A stretch of 64,000 nucleotides of DNA from Haematococcus lacustris (Eukaryota > Chlorophyta > Chlorophyceae > Chlamydomonadales > Haematococcaceae): positions 10,718,616-10,782,615 of the forward strand of contig JASKMD010000026.1 in the NCBI GenBank assembly GCA_030144725.1, written 5' to 3'. The notes below the pieces were generated by a model. The model ran no database searches and was not told where the DNA came from. It was given only the letters and a program-made list of their open reading frames with translations. This document shows, one piece after another, positions 1 to 11,300 of the stretch. Both the position numbers and the translations under genes were made by a program. Position 1 is the first letter of the stretch; every line of letters begins with the position of its first letter.

Positions 1-2474
1 CCCCCACCTGGCTGCGCCCCCTTTTTATGTGCACTTGTCATTCTTGCCTGGCCAGGCGTATGGGCAGCAGCCAAATCATCAGGTGGGGCCAATTGGCCTG
101 CTCTTTGGGCAGCCTCCCGGGCAGCCACCTGCCCCAGCTCAGCACTCTCTCGCAGCCGGGCAGCAGTGCGGCGTGTAGTGATGGCGTAGATCAGCCCTTC
201 AGCCCGGGAGCTTAGCGTCATGATCACAGTCATGGCGTCTTCAGAGTCAGCATTGTGTGGTGATGATGAGCATGTAAGCGCCACCTCATTGGCCAGAGCG
301 GGGTTACGGCTGATAGGGTCAGCCACATTAGTTGCACCGGGTATGTATTTGATCTCATACTTGTAGCGTGATAGCTCTTCCATCCATCTGACCTGCCGCC
401 TCGACAGATTGGGCTGTGTTTGCAGGTAGATGAGGGGATTGTGATCAGTCAGGATTGTAACATCAACCGCTCCATCCAAATAACACCTCCACTCTCTGAC
501 TGCTCTGATTATACCCAGCAGCTCCTGCTCTCCAGTGGCATAGCGCATCTCAGCTGGGGACATCTTTTTACTTGTGTAAGCAATTGGCCTGCCATCTTGC
601 ATCAGCACCCCACCGGTGCCTACCAGCGACGCATCGGTGCACACTACAAAAGGCTTGCTGAAGTCAGGCAGAGCCAGCACAGGAGCAGAGCACAGCGCCT
701 CTTTAAGGCCATCGAATGCTTCTAGCTCGCTACCCCCAAAGTGTTCCCAGTCATACGCAGCAGCCACTTGCTTGCTGGTCAGATTCGTCAACGGCGCAGC
801 CAGAGAGCTGAAGTTGGGTATGAACCGCCTGAAGTAATTTGCCAGCCCCAGGAAGGCCTGCAGGTCTTTTAGGTTGCGCGGCGTCGGCCATTCTTTCACG
901 ACTCGCACTTTCGCAGGGTCGACAGCAATCCCTTTGCTGCCCACGATGTGTCCCAAGAACGCCAGCTGCGTCTTGTTGAACTCGCACTTTGCCAGTTTGG
1001 CGTAGAATTTGTTTTCTCGCATGAGCTGCAGGACTTGCCTTAGGTGCTGCACATGCTCCTCAGGGGTGTTGCCCATCACCAGAATGTCATCAATGTACAC
1101 CAGCACACACTCATTGATCAAAGGCTTGAATACGTTATTCATCATCCGTTGGAACGTAGCAGGGGCGTTGGTCAGCCCAAAACAGAGCACCTTGAACTGG
1201 AACTGGCCCATTGGCGTCAAGAAGGCAGTCTTAGGCACATCCTCCTCTGTAATCCTGATCTGGTGGTACCCAGACTGCAGGTCTAGGGAGCTAAACACCC
1301 TCTTGCCAGCCAGCTTGTCAAATAGGTCATCAATCCTGGGCAGGGGGTACCTGTCCCTTACTGTCAACTTGTTGAGAGCACGGTAATCAATACACATTCT
1401 CAGGCTCCCATCTTTCTTTTGCACAAACAAGATTGGTGCCCCGTATGGGCTGCTGCTTGGCTCAATCAACCCTTTGGCCAGCAGCTCAGCCACCTGCTTC
1501 TTCACCTCAGCCTCCTCTCTGGGGCTTAGCTTGTACATACGTTTGTAGGGAGCTTCAGACCCGGGTGGTGTCCTGATTGTGTGCCCCACTGGCCTGTCAG
1601 GGGGCAACCCCGGTGGCATGTCCCCAAACACATCAGCATACTCAGACAGCAACCCATCTAGCACAGCTTGTGGCACCAGCTCGGGGTCCTGCTCAGCCTT
1701 CGTGTTCTGCTCACTGCATCCAGCCACTACAGCTGCCAAGCTGCCCTGGTGCCAGCCCTGCTGGTCGCCAGCATCGCCAGGCTTCACTAGCATCAGCCAG
1801 CTGCTGCAACCTTTCCGCAGTTGTCGCACGGCCTGGCCCGGACTGAGCAGCTTAATTTCGGCTGCGCTTTCCCATTGCTCTTTCATAGCAGCCACAGCCG
1901 CAAACCCAGGCAGGTGCTTTGGTTGCAGTGCGAACAAGTTGACAGGCTTCCCCGACTCTCCGAGTGCCTCAAACAGCGTGCACACCCCGTGCTTAACCTT
2001 CAGCACTGCATCGTGCTCGTGCATCCAATCGACACCTAGGATCAGGTCGACACCTTTGAGCATTCCTGGCATGACCACTGCATTGCAAGTCGTCTTGCTT
2101 TTTTGCACCTCCAGCAGCCCACAACGACGTTCAGTGATTACCACAGGCTGATTGGTTGCGGTCAGCACTCTCAGGGGTTCCATCATGATCTTCCTTTGTA
2201 GTGCAGCAGGGTTAACATTGCCTTCATGTCTTTCCAACCACTCCTTGCTGATTATGGTGCAGCTGGCACCTGTGTCCAGCATGGCTCTGCACGGCTTGTT
2301 ACCTAGCCGGCCCTCAAACAGAAAAGGTAGCTGCAGCCTTCCAGGCTGTACTTCAGCAGCATGCGGCGGTGCACCCATAGCCATAGCCATTCTCTTACAC
2401 ATTGAGTTGGCTTCAAACATAGGCACAGGGTCATCCCCTGGCAGGTTAGCACCATCTTCCTGCCAGGCACACCC
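1..2474 (-). CDS. pol: Ty3/Gypsy-type pol polyprotein, partial (protease, reverse transcriptase, RNase H)
   Basis: Frame open from just after the gag stop codon to the window edge. It shows an aspartic protease (LDTGAS, codons near 2263-2280; later GVDWMHEHD near 2025). Reverse transcriptase follows: APILFVQKKDGSLRMCIDYR near 1381-1438, SLDLQSGYHQI near 1255-1287, and the catalytic YIDD box near 1085-1096. RNase H begins at VCTDAS near 625-642 and ends with the LTDHNPLIYLQT and GATNVADPISR segments typical of Ty3/Gypsy elements. Integrase would lie beyond position 1. I translated it block by block and found no stop or frameshift, so the copy is probably young. It makes cDNA of the element inside a virus-like particle. 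Pol lies in the same frame as gag and is separated from it by one TAG. Long terminal repeats were not identified. Confidence 0.95.
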
Positions 2475-3893
2475 CTAGTTGTTAGCACACCGCTCTGCCG
2501 TGTGGCCATAGCCCTTGCACTTATGGCACCTGGGACCAGGCACAAAGCCCCTGTCATCACGCCTGTCCCCCCTATCATCACGCTGCCGCTTCGGCGGGTG
2601 CTCCTCCTCATAGTACTCCCTCCTGACGGGCAACTGGCCATCCCTACGGCCGCCTCCATGGCTCCTGCTTTGCAGGCTGTCCAGTTTCTGTAGCAGCACA
2701 TCCAGCTTGGCGTCCATGCGCCCCTGCGGACCAGCACCACGGCCAGGACCAAACGCACGTCCTCGACCACGACCACGGCTACTATAGCCACGGCCACCAC
2801 GCCCACGACCAGCCAGCACAGCTACAGCAGACTCGCTGGGCATATCATCACACAGCTCGTCTTCATCATTGGGCATAGCAACAGGTGCTGCGACAGGCTG
2901 CAACGACTTAGCTGCGCGCAGGGCGACATCCCTTCCACGGGCAAATTGCAGCAATGTATCCAGCGAATCCCATCGCTGCCCTGATTGTGTGCGGGCACAG
3001 TCTCGTCGCAATTGGGCATTTGTCAAGCCCTCCAGGAAATACATGCACATGAGCTTTTGTGGCAGGTTCGGCAGTCTCAACGCAAGTAGGCTGAAAGACA
3101 GGCAGTAGGCCATGGTATCTGCACCCTTCTGCTGGTATCCCCCTTTGACCAGCTTCTCCATCACCTCATCCTCGGTGTTCTGGCTCCCCACACCTGTGGC
3201 CTTCCTAAACCACTCTTCCAGCTCAGCATCAGTCAATTCCTTGCCTTGAGCTTTATATGCGCTCACCATTTGTACGAGAGCGGACTTCACATCACCACTC
3301 GTGGCGTTCATGAGCCCCACCATAAGTGGCTGCTGCGTAGCAGCACACCACCCGGTCACCAACAGCCAGTAAGGTTCAAATTCTCTTGAGCGCACAGAGT
3401 CTTCCAGAGTCCAAGGCTCAGGCAAATGCATGGTTGTTCTGACTACACACTGCGGTGCACCCTTCCGTGCACTCGCCTCAGCACCGGAACTCAGGATTGC
3501 AGCTCCATGCAGACTCGCAGCCGCAGCCGCACTCGTGCCGGCTCCAGCCGAGCCTCCCACAGTGCCACTCATTGGGCCAGTCACTGCCCCACGGGCCTCA
3601 TTCGCAACGCGGGCCTCATTTGCCACACGTGCCTCTCGCGCGGCCCTCTCCCGGGCTTCCACTTCTCGTTCCCGAGCCTCAAGCTCCGCTCGCATTCTGC
3701 GGAGCTCCTCACCGCTCACGACGTCACGCGACCCCAAAGCGTCACCCTGGCCTCCATCACTCATCATGCCTGGGCGAAAACGGACAAGGCCAACGTCTTG
3801 CAATAGTTTCGCTGCCGCATCGCGGTTACCCGCTACACTAGCGAGTTGCTCAAAGAACGTGTCAGGCAATCTGACCGTACCACCGCCAGACAT
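2475..3893 (-). CDS. gag: Retrotransposon Gag nucleocapsid protein
   Basis: A 472-residue protein; the ATG at 3893 is the first methionine in the frame. It has a charged coiled-coil stretch (ELRRMRAELEAREREVEARE, about residues 66-85) and a Gag core around residues 150-300 (WLLVTGWCAATQQ...LMCMYFLEGL). An RGG-rich tract (RGRGGRGYSSRGRGRGR) follows, and near the C-terminus a CCHC zinc knuckle, CHKCKGYGHTAERC. This is the order expected of a Gag that packages element RNA. It ends ANN-TAG, and pol continues in the same frame with GGG as the next codon, so Gag-Pol would need stop-codon readthrough rather than a frameshift. The alternative is that the TAG is a single nonsense mutation in an originally fused Gag-Pol. 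Confidence 0.9.
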   Translation of the reverse strand: MSGGGTVRLPDTFFEQLASVAGNRDAAAKLLQDVGLVRFRPGMMSDGGQGDALGSRDVVSGEELRRMRAELEAREREVEARERAAREARVANEARVANEARGAVTGPMSGTVGGSAGAGTSAAAAASLHGAAILSSGAEASARKGAPQCVVRTTMHLPEPWTLEDSVRSREFEPYWLLVTGWCAATQQPLMVGLMNATSGDVKSALVQMVSAYKAQGKELTDAELEEWFRKATGVGSQNTEDEVMEKLVKGGYQQKGADTMAYCLSFSLLALRLPNLPQKLMCMYFLEGLTNAQLRRDCARTQSGQRWDSLDTLLQFARGRDVALRAAKSLQPVAAPVAMPNDEDELCDDMPSESAVAVLAGRGRGGRGYSSRGRGRGRAFGPGRGAGPQGRMDAKLDVLLQKLDSLQSRSHGGGRRDGQLPVRREYYEEEHPPKRQRDDRGDRRDDRGFVPGPRCHKCKGYGHTAERCANN

Positions 3894-4357
3894 GTCTATC
3901 ACACGTTACCCGCGATGCGTAAACGCACAGCCTCCAACTCGCGCGCCTGCTCCGGACTGTACGGAAACTCCAGCAGTCCGCCTGACGCTTCCCACCAGCC
4001 CAACCGGAAACCAACTGTTACGAGACGTCCGGTGACGGTGACAGAGTTCTCCTTGACAGACTGGGCGTTGTCAGGAAGTCTGCCCGGGAATCGAACCCGG
4101 CCTCAGATCACCGCACCACGTCACACTTCTCATAGGGGCGTTACGAATATTGCCTCAGCATTACATCATCACGTAACAATGGTTTGTGCCAATGCTTCTC
4201 TAGCTGTGTGTGTTGCGTAGCTGTAGCTGTAGCAGCTCGCCATTTTATACCAGGCGGTCCAAAGGCATTAGAAACAGCAGGAACAGGTGGCAGCTGTGGA
4301 AGGAGAAGCCATTATGTACAAGCCGGCTCGTCACATGTGTGGAAAATGCAACTCATC
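3894..4357 (-). other. Region upstream of gag with a tRNA-like B box
   Basis: No coding exon seen. On the minus strand, around 4075-4125, is a canonical Pol III B box (GGTTCGATTCCC) inside a perfect CCGGG/CCCGG stem, preceded by an A-box-like TGGTGCGGTGATC. The spacing is too short for a full tRNA and no 7-bp acceptor stem closes it, so I read it as a tRNA fragment or SINE head rather than a tRNA gene. It lies about 180 bp upstream of gag, where the 5' leader of the retrotransposon should be. Confidence 0.4.
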
Positions 4358-4422
4358 ATGGTGATGGTTCTCTAGCTGATCAGGTGGTGGTTCTCTAGCT
4401 AATCAGGTGATGGTTCTCTAAC
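4358..4422. repeat. Short tandem repeat (about 23-bp unit), left part
   Basis: Imperfect copies of a unit containing CAGGTGATGGTTCTCTAGCT. The same array continues at 6132-6256, so the intervening element at 4423-6131 was inserted into a pre-existing tandem array. Confidence 0.8.
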
Positions 4423-5179
4423 TCAGCCGACCCCAACTGACAGAAAATGACAGGAAACCGACCCCTGGTAATCAAAACGACGCCGCGTCTCAGCCACGTG
4501 GATTCTATGTATGTTTAGCTCATCACTGGATAGAGGACTCCGCCAGCTATGCGGTGCAGCTTGTATCATTAAATACTGTGCACTGTGCTGAGTGCTATGG
4601 CGGCTCAAATCTTGACATTCAAACTCATGCCAGTTTTGCTCATGCGGGCCTCGTCGCGAGAGACCGCCGCGACCGACGTGGCCCAGGAGCACCTGCACAC
4701 AGTGAGGAACAATCGCCGCAGTCAAAATGATTCACATGGCACGCCAAACCGATGTAAAGACGCCCCTCCACCCATGCTCGGAAACATGCAAGGCTGCTGC
4801 GATGCTTGACCCCTTCGTGAGCAGTACTGCTGGCCTGGCCACTCTGTAATGCATCACAAGGTGTGTAGCCATTGCTATGTTACCTTGCTCGACATGTTGG
4901 GTCCGATCCCTCCCGCCTGCCCGCCGCTTGCGTGTCGAGCTCGTGTCCAGCTCCGCTTTGGCCCCCTGCTGCTCAGATGGAGGGGATAGAGAGGCACTAG
5001 CACCAGCTGCCACCTGCTGCCAGGGGGGGGCTGCAGGAGGGGTGGGCAGCCCAGGGGCGGCACCAGCACCAGCTGCCAGCTCCTGCCAGGGGGGGGCTGC
5101 AGGAGGGGTGGGCAGCCCAGGGGCGGCACTAGCACCAGCTGCCAGCTCCTGCCAGGGGTCAGCTGCCAGCTCCTGCCAG

Positions 5180-5530
5180 GGGGGGGCTTGGGGCTGGGAG
5201 GGTGTTGTATGGGGTGGGAGGGCGGGCTGGGGTTGAGAGTGGGTGGGAGGGCGGGGCTGGGGGTGGGAGGGGGTGGGAGGGGGTGAGAGGGGGTGGGGCT
5301 GGGGCTGGGAGGGGGTGGGAGTTGGGAGGGGGTGGGAGGGGCTGGGAGGGGCTGGGAGGGGGTGGGAGGGGTGGGGCTGGGGGTGGGAGGGGGTGGGAGG
5401 GCGGGGCTGGGGCTGGAAGGGGGTGGGAGGGGGTGGGGCTGGGGGAGGGAGGGGGTGTGAGGGCGGGGCTGGGGCTGGGAGGGGGTGGGAGGGGGTGGGG
5501 CTGGGGCTGGAAGGGGGTGGGGTTGCCAGG
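5180..5530 (+). repeat. G-rich minisatellite (GGGTGGGAGG-type units) inside TIR element copy 1
   Basis: Dense runs of GGGGTGGGAGG and GGGCTGGGGCTGG on the plus strand. The long open frames here on both strands are low-complexity artefacts. The other element copy has a shorter GGCTGGGAGGCTGGGAGG version at 31075-31180, so the block is part of the element and varies in length. Confidence 0.85.
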
Positions 5531-5781
5531 GGGTGGTCCGGTTGGGCTAGTCAGCACTGCAAGGCAAAGTTAGGTTACGCCAATGTATGTTCCCACAAGC
5601 TTACTCAATGAAATGACGTGCTTTCTTCTCCAACAGCTGTGTTGTTGAGTTAGGAACAAAGTTACAGAGCCACAATCTAGATATTCAGTGTGGTCAGCTC
5701 ACAACATGCCAGTTTGTGGAAGGGGGTCGCTTTTCTGCGTGACTGGCTAGAGAGGAACGCACATTCTCCGCGTTTGTTGCA

Positions 5782-6006
5782 ATGTCGCTCAGTAACTTGC
5801 CCCACGACGGTCTTCCGACGCCGCCTGCACCAATGAAAGGCTCGTCGAGCAAGCCTGGCGGGCTGAACATTGATTGTACTTCCTGCTCGATAGCAGGCGC
5901 AGCTCAGTCATTGGTGCCGCTACTCACCACTAGAACAATCGATTGTGAGCAGCTGAGGTGTGTCCGCGATCGCTTGCGCCGGCATGGCCTTACTCGCAAG
6001 AGGTAA
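5782..6006 (+). CDS. Small conserved ORF in TIR element copy 1
   Basis: A 74-residue ORF starting MSLSNLPHDGLPTPPAPMKG. The copy at 31440 starts MSISNLPHDGLPTPPAPMKG and runs 70 residues with most positions conserved (LVPLLTTRTID, EQLRCVR, LRRHGL). Conservation between two independently inserted copies makes it a candidate coding remnant, but similarity could simply reflect recent common ancestry of the DNA. No domain recognised. Confidence 0.35.
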   Translation: MSLSNLPHDGLPTPPAPMKGSSSKPGGLNIDCTSCSIAGAAQSLVPLLTTRTIDCEQLRCVRDRLRRHGLTRKR

Positions 6007-6131
6007 CGCGCCGCTTGCCAGGAGACGCGCAGTAATTCGCAGCTGCCAATGCAATAAACGCTAATGAAAACGGTGCAGTATTGAGAGAGTACTTGCATGA
6101 AGATTACCAACCCCATGTTGGGACATCCTGA

Positions 6132-6256
6132 CTCTAACTGATCAGGTGATGGTTCGCTTGCTAATCAGGTGATGGTTATCCAGCTGATCAGGTGATGGTT
6201 CTCTAGCTAATTAGGTGATGGTTATCCAGCTGATCAGGTGATGGTTCTCTTGTAAG
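6132..6256. repeat. Short tandem repeat (about 23-bp unit), right part
   Basis: Continuation of the array at 4358-4422: alternating CTGATCAGGTGATGGTT and CTAATCAGGTGATGG units. Confidence 0.8.
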
Positions 6257-6376
6257 GAGCACTTGTCCACGCTGTGCCGGATGAGGGAACTGCCGCTGGG
6301 CCTCATGCAACCTACGATTAATAATCTGCCACATCTTCAACCAAGACCTACGCAGCAACTCATTAGGATGAATGGG

Positions 6377-6640
6377 CTACACACCTCGCATGACGCAGAT
6401 GTTGTGCAGCAGGAAGCACGCCATGATGACAAACGGAGCGATACCAACCTCTGTGCGCAAGCCGTGATGCAAACACTGAAACGCTCTTGTTGCACTTCGC
6501 TGAAGGCGTCGGCGGCGGCTGGAAAGTGGACTTCCATGCATCTCTTTTCTCTTTTCTCCGTCCATTGGAAACGCGTTTGAATTCATGCACATGGGCGATC
6601 TCTTTTCTCTTTTCTCCGTCCATTGGAAACGCGCTGTGGC
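6377..6640 (-). pseudogene. PIF/Harbinger-like transposase C-terminal remnant
   Basis: On the minus strand the frame reads FQCLHHGLRTEVG, then FVIMACFLLHNICVMRG, ending at a stop at 6377. A hydrophobic stretch closing with LHNIC is the usual C-terminus of DDE_Tnp_4 (Harbinger-type) transposases. Upstream the frame is broken and contains a tandem copy of a roughly 36-bp segment (about 6540-6575 and 6599-6634) beginning TCTCTTTTCTCTTTTC. I see no catalytic DDE residues, so this is a decayed end of a transposase gene. Confidence 0.45.
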
Positions 6641-8322
6641 GGCACGATTACTGCGCCCAGAAGGCCGGCGAGGGCGAGTGCGTTCTTGCACTCCCAACTC
6701 CACTTCGAATAGTTGTGCCCCATCAGAGTCTCCACGTCCGCCGCAGCGGCGCGTACTGAAATCATCTTGTGGCTCTTCCTCGGTTAGAAGCCACTTGCAC
6801 TGGCAATGGGTGGGCCCATAACCTGCGCGAGGGCACGACCGTGCCTTGTTACAAGTGTAAAGAAGGAATATACAGTGCTTTTCCAATAGGCTGCATGGGA
6901 GCTGGGAGCTGGGAGCGGAGCTGCATGGGCCCATGCACCGATTTGGTGTTTCCATTGCGCTAAATCTGGGAGCTTGGAGCTGCATGGACCCTTTTGACTG
7001 CATTTTTACAAGTTTGCAACACGACTCTTGGTGGGATGGTGCTGTGCAAGCCATTTTAGGAGTTTACAAGGCCCCCATTTTCCTAATAAAGACTGGTCAA
7101 CGGGCGTGGGAGCTGCTGCGCTAGGTTGGCTAGGGCGGGTACAAAATGGCAAAAATGTGAATGGGAGGCCGGTTTGACTGAATGAACCTGATGTGGATTT
7201 CGGGGAATGGAAGCCCTTGCTTTCCCGTAGTAACAGGATTGTGAGGTTACACATGTTGTGTAACCATCGACTGGACGGTGTCAGCAGCCGTCTGTTGGGG
7301 CCTGCCCTTATCTCACGTTGCCTCCGCTCTCTCCAAGTTGGCATTTGCAAACTGAAGACGTGTTGCATGGTGACAACAACACCACGGGACAGCACCACGG
7401 TGCAAGCAAATCCGGAAGCTGGTTCCATTGGCATCAACATGTTCAGATTGTTTGCATGATGCTCCTCCTGCAGGGTCTAAATCCATCATCTTTTCGCGCA
7501 TATGCTACCATGCTTGTGCACCCGGCTGTGCTTAACATGCGCTCTTGGCTCAGCATCCTGATCCACCACGATGGATCTTGCTGGTGGTTAATATGGGTGC
7601 AGGGACTGGAGCAGGGGCTGTGAATGCGTGGCAGCCTGGCATCAGGGGATGACTCTCAAATGCCAGCAGGAAAAGTAGCTTGAGTAGGGCCAGCAGGACA
7701 AGCACCCAGCGGCAGGTGGCAAGTGCATGGATAGTGTTCTGCTTTGTGAATATGAAACCGCCTTGCAATGCATCTTTGCAAAGCAATACTAAAGCACAAA
7801 GCCATGCATGCGAGAGAAGCGTGCGCATCCTATCAAAGCCATGGCGAAGAGGATGGCATTCTACCACATACGACCACAGCACCACACCAAAGCATGCACA
7901 AGATGTGACAGCTCATGTCGACCAGGGGCAGGTTTTCAGGCACCAAGAGTCACTCTCCATTGCGCGCCTTGCATGGCTTATCAGCACTTCACTGTAAAGC
8001 CCAGACCAAGTAGCCTGCAGTCCTGTGTGCCAGCCTGGTGCCAGCCATGTGCTTGTAAACTTGGACGTTTTTGTGACAAACAGCCCGCATTTGTGTGTGA
8101 GTGTGCGTGCGTGTGCAGTGTGTGTTGTGCAGTGTGTGTTGTGTGTGCATGCACCAGTGCAATCATTGCTATCTCACAAGCTCAAGAACCAACTATCTTG
8201 ATCCACACATACCCTGGAGCCTTAGGATTAGAAAGGCGCTGCCAGTGGATGGAAGGGGTGGACAAAATGGCCACTGCCGACCTAGGCTCAGACTCCGCAG
8301 GGTACCACCAGGTGTAGGAGGT
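6641..8322. other. Stretch without a recognised gene
   Basis: Moderate GC, with several ORFs of 60-140 residues on both strands but no recognisable domain, no convincing exon chain and no repeat shared with the rest of the window. A short GTGTGC-rich tract lies at 8093-8155. The last 45 bp (from about 8278) are shared with 18620-18665 and belong to the duplicated 3' end of the adjacent coiled-coil gene. Confidence 0.5.
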
Positions 8323-11300
8323 CTACTCCAGCTCCTGCTGCTGTAAGCTCAAGAGGCGGGCAGCATTGGCCCCCATGGCTAACACCTTCTGCAGCTGGCT
8401 GAGGAAGAGCTGCTCGGAGCTGGGCTCAAGCTCCGCCTTGCCATGTAGCACCTCTTGCGCAGCCTGCAGATCAGGGCACCAGCAAACACAATTGCACCCA
8501 GGGGCATAATGCCAGATCTCTAAAGCCCACGCAGCACGCAGCCCAATAGCCTGGACCCAGAACCCTACCAAATCAAGGGTGAGTGCAAGTCAGCAAGACA
8601 AGCCCCCCAGCACAACAACTGGACAAGGACTGCAACTCAGCCAGCAACCTACTGCATGCAGGGGTGGCAATGTGAGGAGAAAAGGGCAGACACTGCCTGG
8701 GTCAGGCCAGACCTGCTCGACACACCCTTTCACTCCTCTCTGACCTCATTGAGGTCTAGCACAGCTAGCACTGCATGGCCTGTACATCCTTAGCCTGAGT
8801 AACCCTGGCTTGGCACCGCTTACCAGTAACTCCTCCTTCATTGTACCGCACGCCAGGTCTGCACTTGAGGCAAGGAACTCGCGATACAAAGCCAGGCGGT
8901 TCCAAGGCTTGAGACCTGACTCTTCACCGGCCCCGGCTGCTGCCTCAGGCCCTGCCCCTGCTGGGGTGCCAGGGAACTCCATGTGAGAGGTGGTCATTGA
9001 GCAGACAACCGCAGGTGCTGGACCTGCTGCCTGCGCCATGGCTGCATGCACAGGTGCATCACACTCACTGCTTGCCACACTGACTACCGTGGCAGTGGCC
9101 GCACCAGCTGCAGCCTGGGCAGTCCCGGCCTTGTCTGGCTGCAGCTGCGCTGTCAGGCGTGCAGCCAGGGCCGTAAACTTGCGCAGCTCGCCACGCAACC
9201 CTGAGTTCAGAGCCTTCTGCTCACCCAGCTCCTCCTGCAACTTGCTGATCTCCAGCCTGGCAGCAGCCAGCTCAGACCTGCAGGCAGCCATTCACATTGC
9301 ATACACACAATGCACAGGAAACCATCACCTTGACTGTTAAAGGCGCAGGCAATATCTGACACCTTGCAGCCAGCCAGGCCCTCTTGTATCCTAGAACGTA
9401 TTAGACACCTTGCACCATGGTGACATGCAGCATCTTCAAGGTGCTGAGGCCAGGTGTTGCAACACGTTCCCAACTGCCAGCCTTGCATTGACTGAGGAAG
9501 ATTGGCTCTGGTAGCTAAGGGTGCAAGCAATGCACATTATGATGCAAGCACACCATACATGCCTTGAGCAGGCCCACCTCCAAGACACCGCAGGCCCATG
9601 CTAAGCACTGCTTGGGTGCCGGATTCCTGCTGCTGACCTGGAGGCTGGCATGACGGTGGTGGTGCCGTCCTCATCATCATCATTCTCGTCAAAGGAGTAG
9701 TCTTCGTCACTGTCACCACCACCTTGCGCTACAGTTTCCTCCTCTTGCACCTCCTGCTCCGTTGCCTCTGCTGCCACTGCCTCTGCCAAGGCCCCTTCCT
9801 CCTCTTCCATGTAGCCCTCTTCGAGCTTGAAACTCACTCCAGCATGCCAGGCAGGGGCCATTGTCTGGGTGCTGCCGACATCTGTTGCAAGGACACCAAC
9901 AACTGTGTCACCCATGGATAATGCGAGAGTACCAGGGATGGTAGTAGGGAGGTGGGTAAGAGCAAGGTGACATTGCAATAAGTGGTGAGAGGTGGGTTAA
10001 GAGCATGGGACAGCCCCATGTATGTTTTGTGTACAAGTGCATGGAATGCTGCACCCACACAGCACCATCTGGCGCAGATAGCATGCGTAGGCCACCAGCA
10101 AGCTCATGCAATCCAAACGCAGGCAGCAAAGCCATGTGGCATACCTGTGATCGTGGTTAATGTGGTGTCAGCTTCAATAGAAGGGTAGTTTGACACAGCA
10201 TCACAGCGATCGCGCAGGAAACTGTTAAGCGCGTCCTCGGCCTCATCGTCAAGGGGAGGAGGGGGCTGCAAGCTGCAACGCCCACGAAGCCCCTCCTGCT
10301 GTCAAAGGCGAAGGGGACAAGGCAATGCTGGTTTAAGTGGTGCCGCACCTCCCCTTGTATGCTAGAACGGGGGTGTTGGTGGGCTCAGTGTGTTGTGGGT
10401 TGTAGATGAGCACAGCGTGGATGCAGTGTGTTGGAGCTTTCTGCTGTTAGGTGGGACCTGGGCTTGTACACAGGAAAGGAGGGAGGAGCAGGTGTTGCAG
10501 CCTGGGTCATGGCCCTTTGGAGGTGCCCTTTAGTAGTGTCCTTTGGCAATGCCCTTTGGAAGTGCAAGAGTGAGTGACATCGCCTCCTGGCTGTAAGTAG
10601 GTATCAGCGGGTGTGAGCTGATATGAGCCTAGTGGCGCAATGCCTCCGAGGAAGCGGCCCAGTGCCGCGGATCCAGAGCCGCATTCGATTAAAAGCCCGC
10701 GGAAACAAGGTTCGTCGTAGTCGTGGTGTGGTCTGCTGCAACTGTGCAGTCCGGCGTGCTCCGCGCTGCTCACATCGCTACTGTTCATGCCAGCGCAGGT
10801 CCTCGCACCCCTCCAGGCAAACAACGCGAGGAGCGAAGGGCTGAATGGAAAACCCAGCGCCGACAGGTGCGCACCCCCCCCCCCCCCCGCCGCCTTGTAT
10901 GCCCCCGCACTGTTTGTGTGCCCGCATTGTTCCCCGGCCTGTCAATGTTGCCTGTCATGTTGCTTGGCCGCAGGTCATCATAGTCCCGGGTGGCGCCGTG
11001 CTTCGCGGGTGCAAGAAAACCAAGCGCAAGCTGAATGCACATTTCCAGCTGCGGGCCGAGATCCATTCTCAGCTCCGCGTCATCGCATCCTCCCTTTCTG
11101 TGTTGCGGATATTTCTGACGTGCCTGGTGGGCTGCCCCACCCCGGGGTTCCGCAGCGCCCCCACACCTCCAGCCGTGCAGCCTCCCCTAGCCCCTGATGC
11201 TGCACCCCTACCCCCACTCCCCATGCGTGCCCCTGCCCAGCCAGCCAGCATGGACATGGACTGGGAGCCTGAGCCAGACCCAGACCCTGAGCCAGAGCCT

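Larger units (their letters stand above)
4423..6131 (+). mobile_element. Non-autonomous TIR element, copy 1 (7-bp target duplication)
   Basis: About 1.7 kb, homologous along most of its length to 30306-31789. Ends are TCAGcCGACCCCAAC on the left and GTTGGGACATCCTGA on the right, an imperfect terminal inverted repeat. It is flanked by the 7-bp direct repeat CTCTAAC (4416-4422 and 6132-6138) and sits inside a short tandem array. Internal parts include a conserved 5' block, three roughly 60-bp repeats (about 4995-5180), a G-rich minisatellite and a small conserved ORF near the right end. No transposase domain was recognised, so it is probably mobilised in trans. The superfamily is unclear because a 7-bp duplication fits none of the common plant families well. 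Confidence 0.8.

Noticed and set aside
4075..4125. tRNA gene
   Set aside because: B box and T-stem are perfect but acceptor stem, D-arm spacing and anticodon arm are missing.
3894..4422. 5' long terminal repeat of the retrotransposon
   Set aside because: No second copy of this sequence is in the window and no TG...CA boundary or clear primer binding site could be fixed; the other LTR would be outside.
5202..5611. Gly-rich proteins on the plus strand and Pro-rich protein on the minus strand
   Set aside because: Low-complexity frames of a G-rich minisatellite inside a transposable element.
10723..10983. Cys-rich protein (CCNCAVRRAPRCSHRYCSC) in front of Fanzor-like copies A and B
   Set aside because: The frame lies inside intron 1 of the nuclease gene; the intron is supported by the parallel exon structure of copy D.
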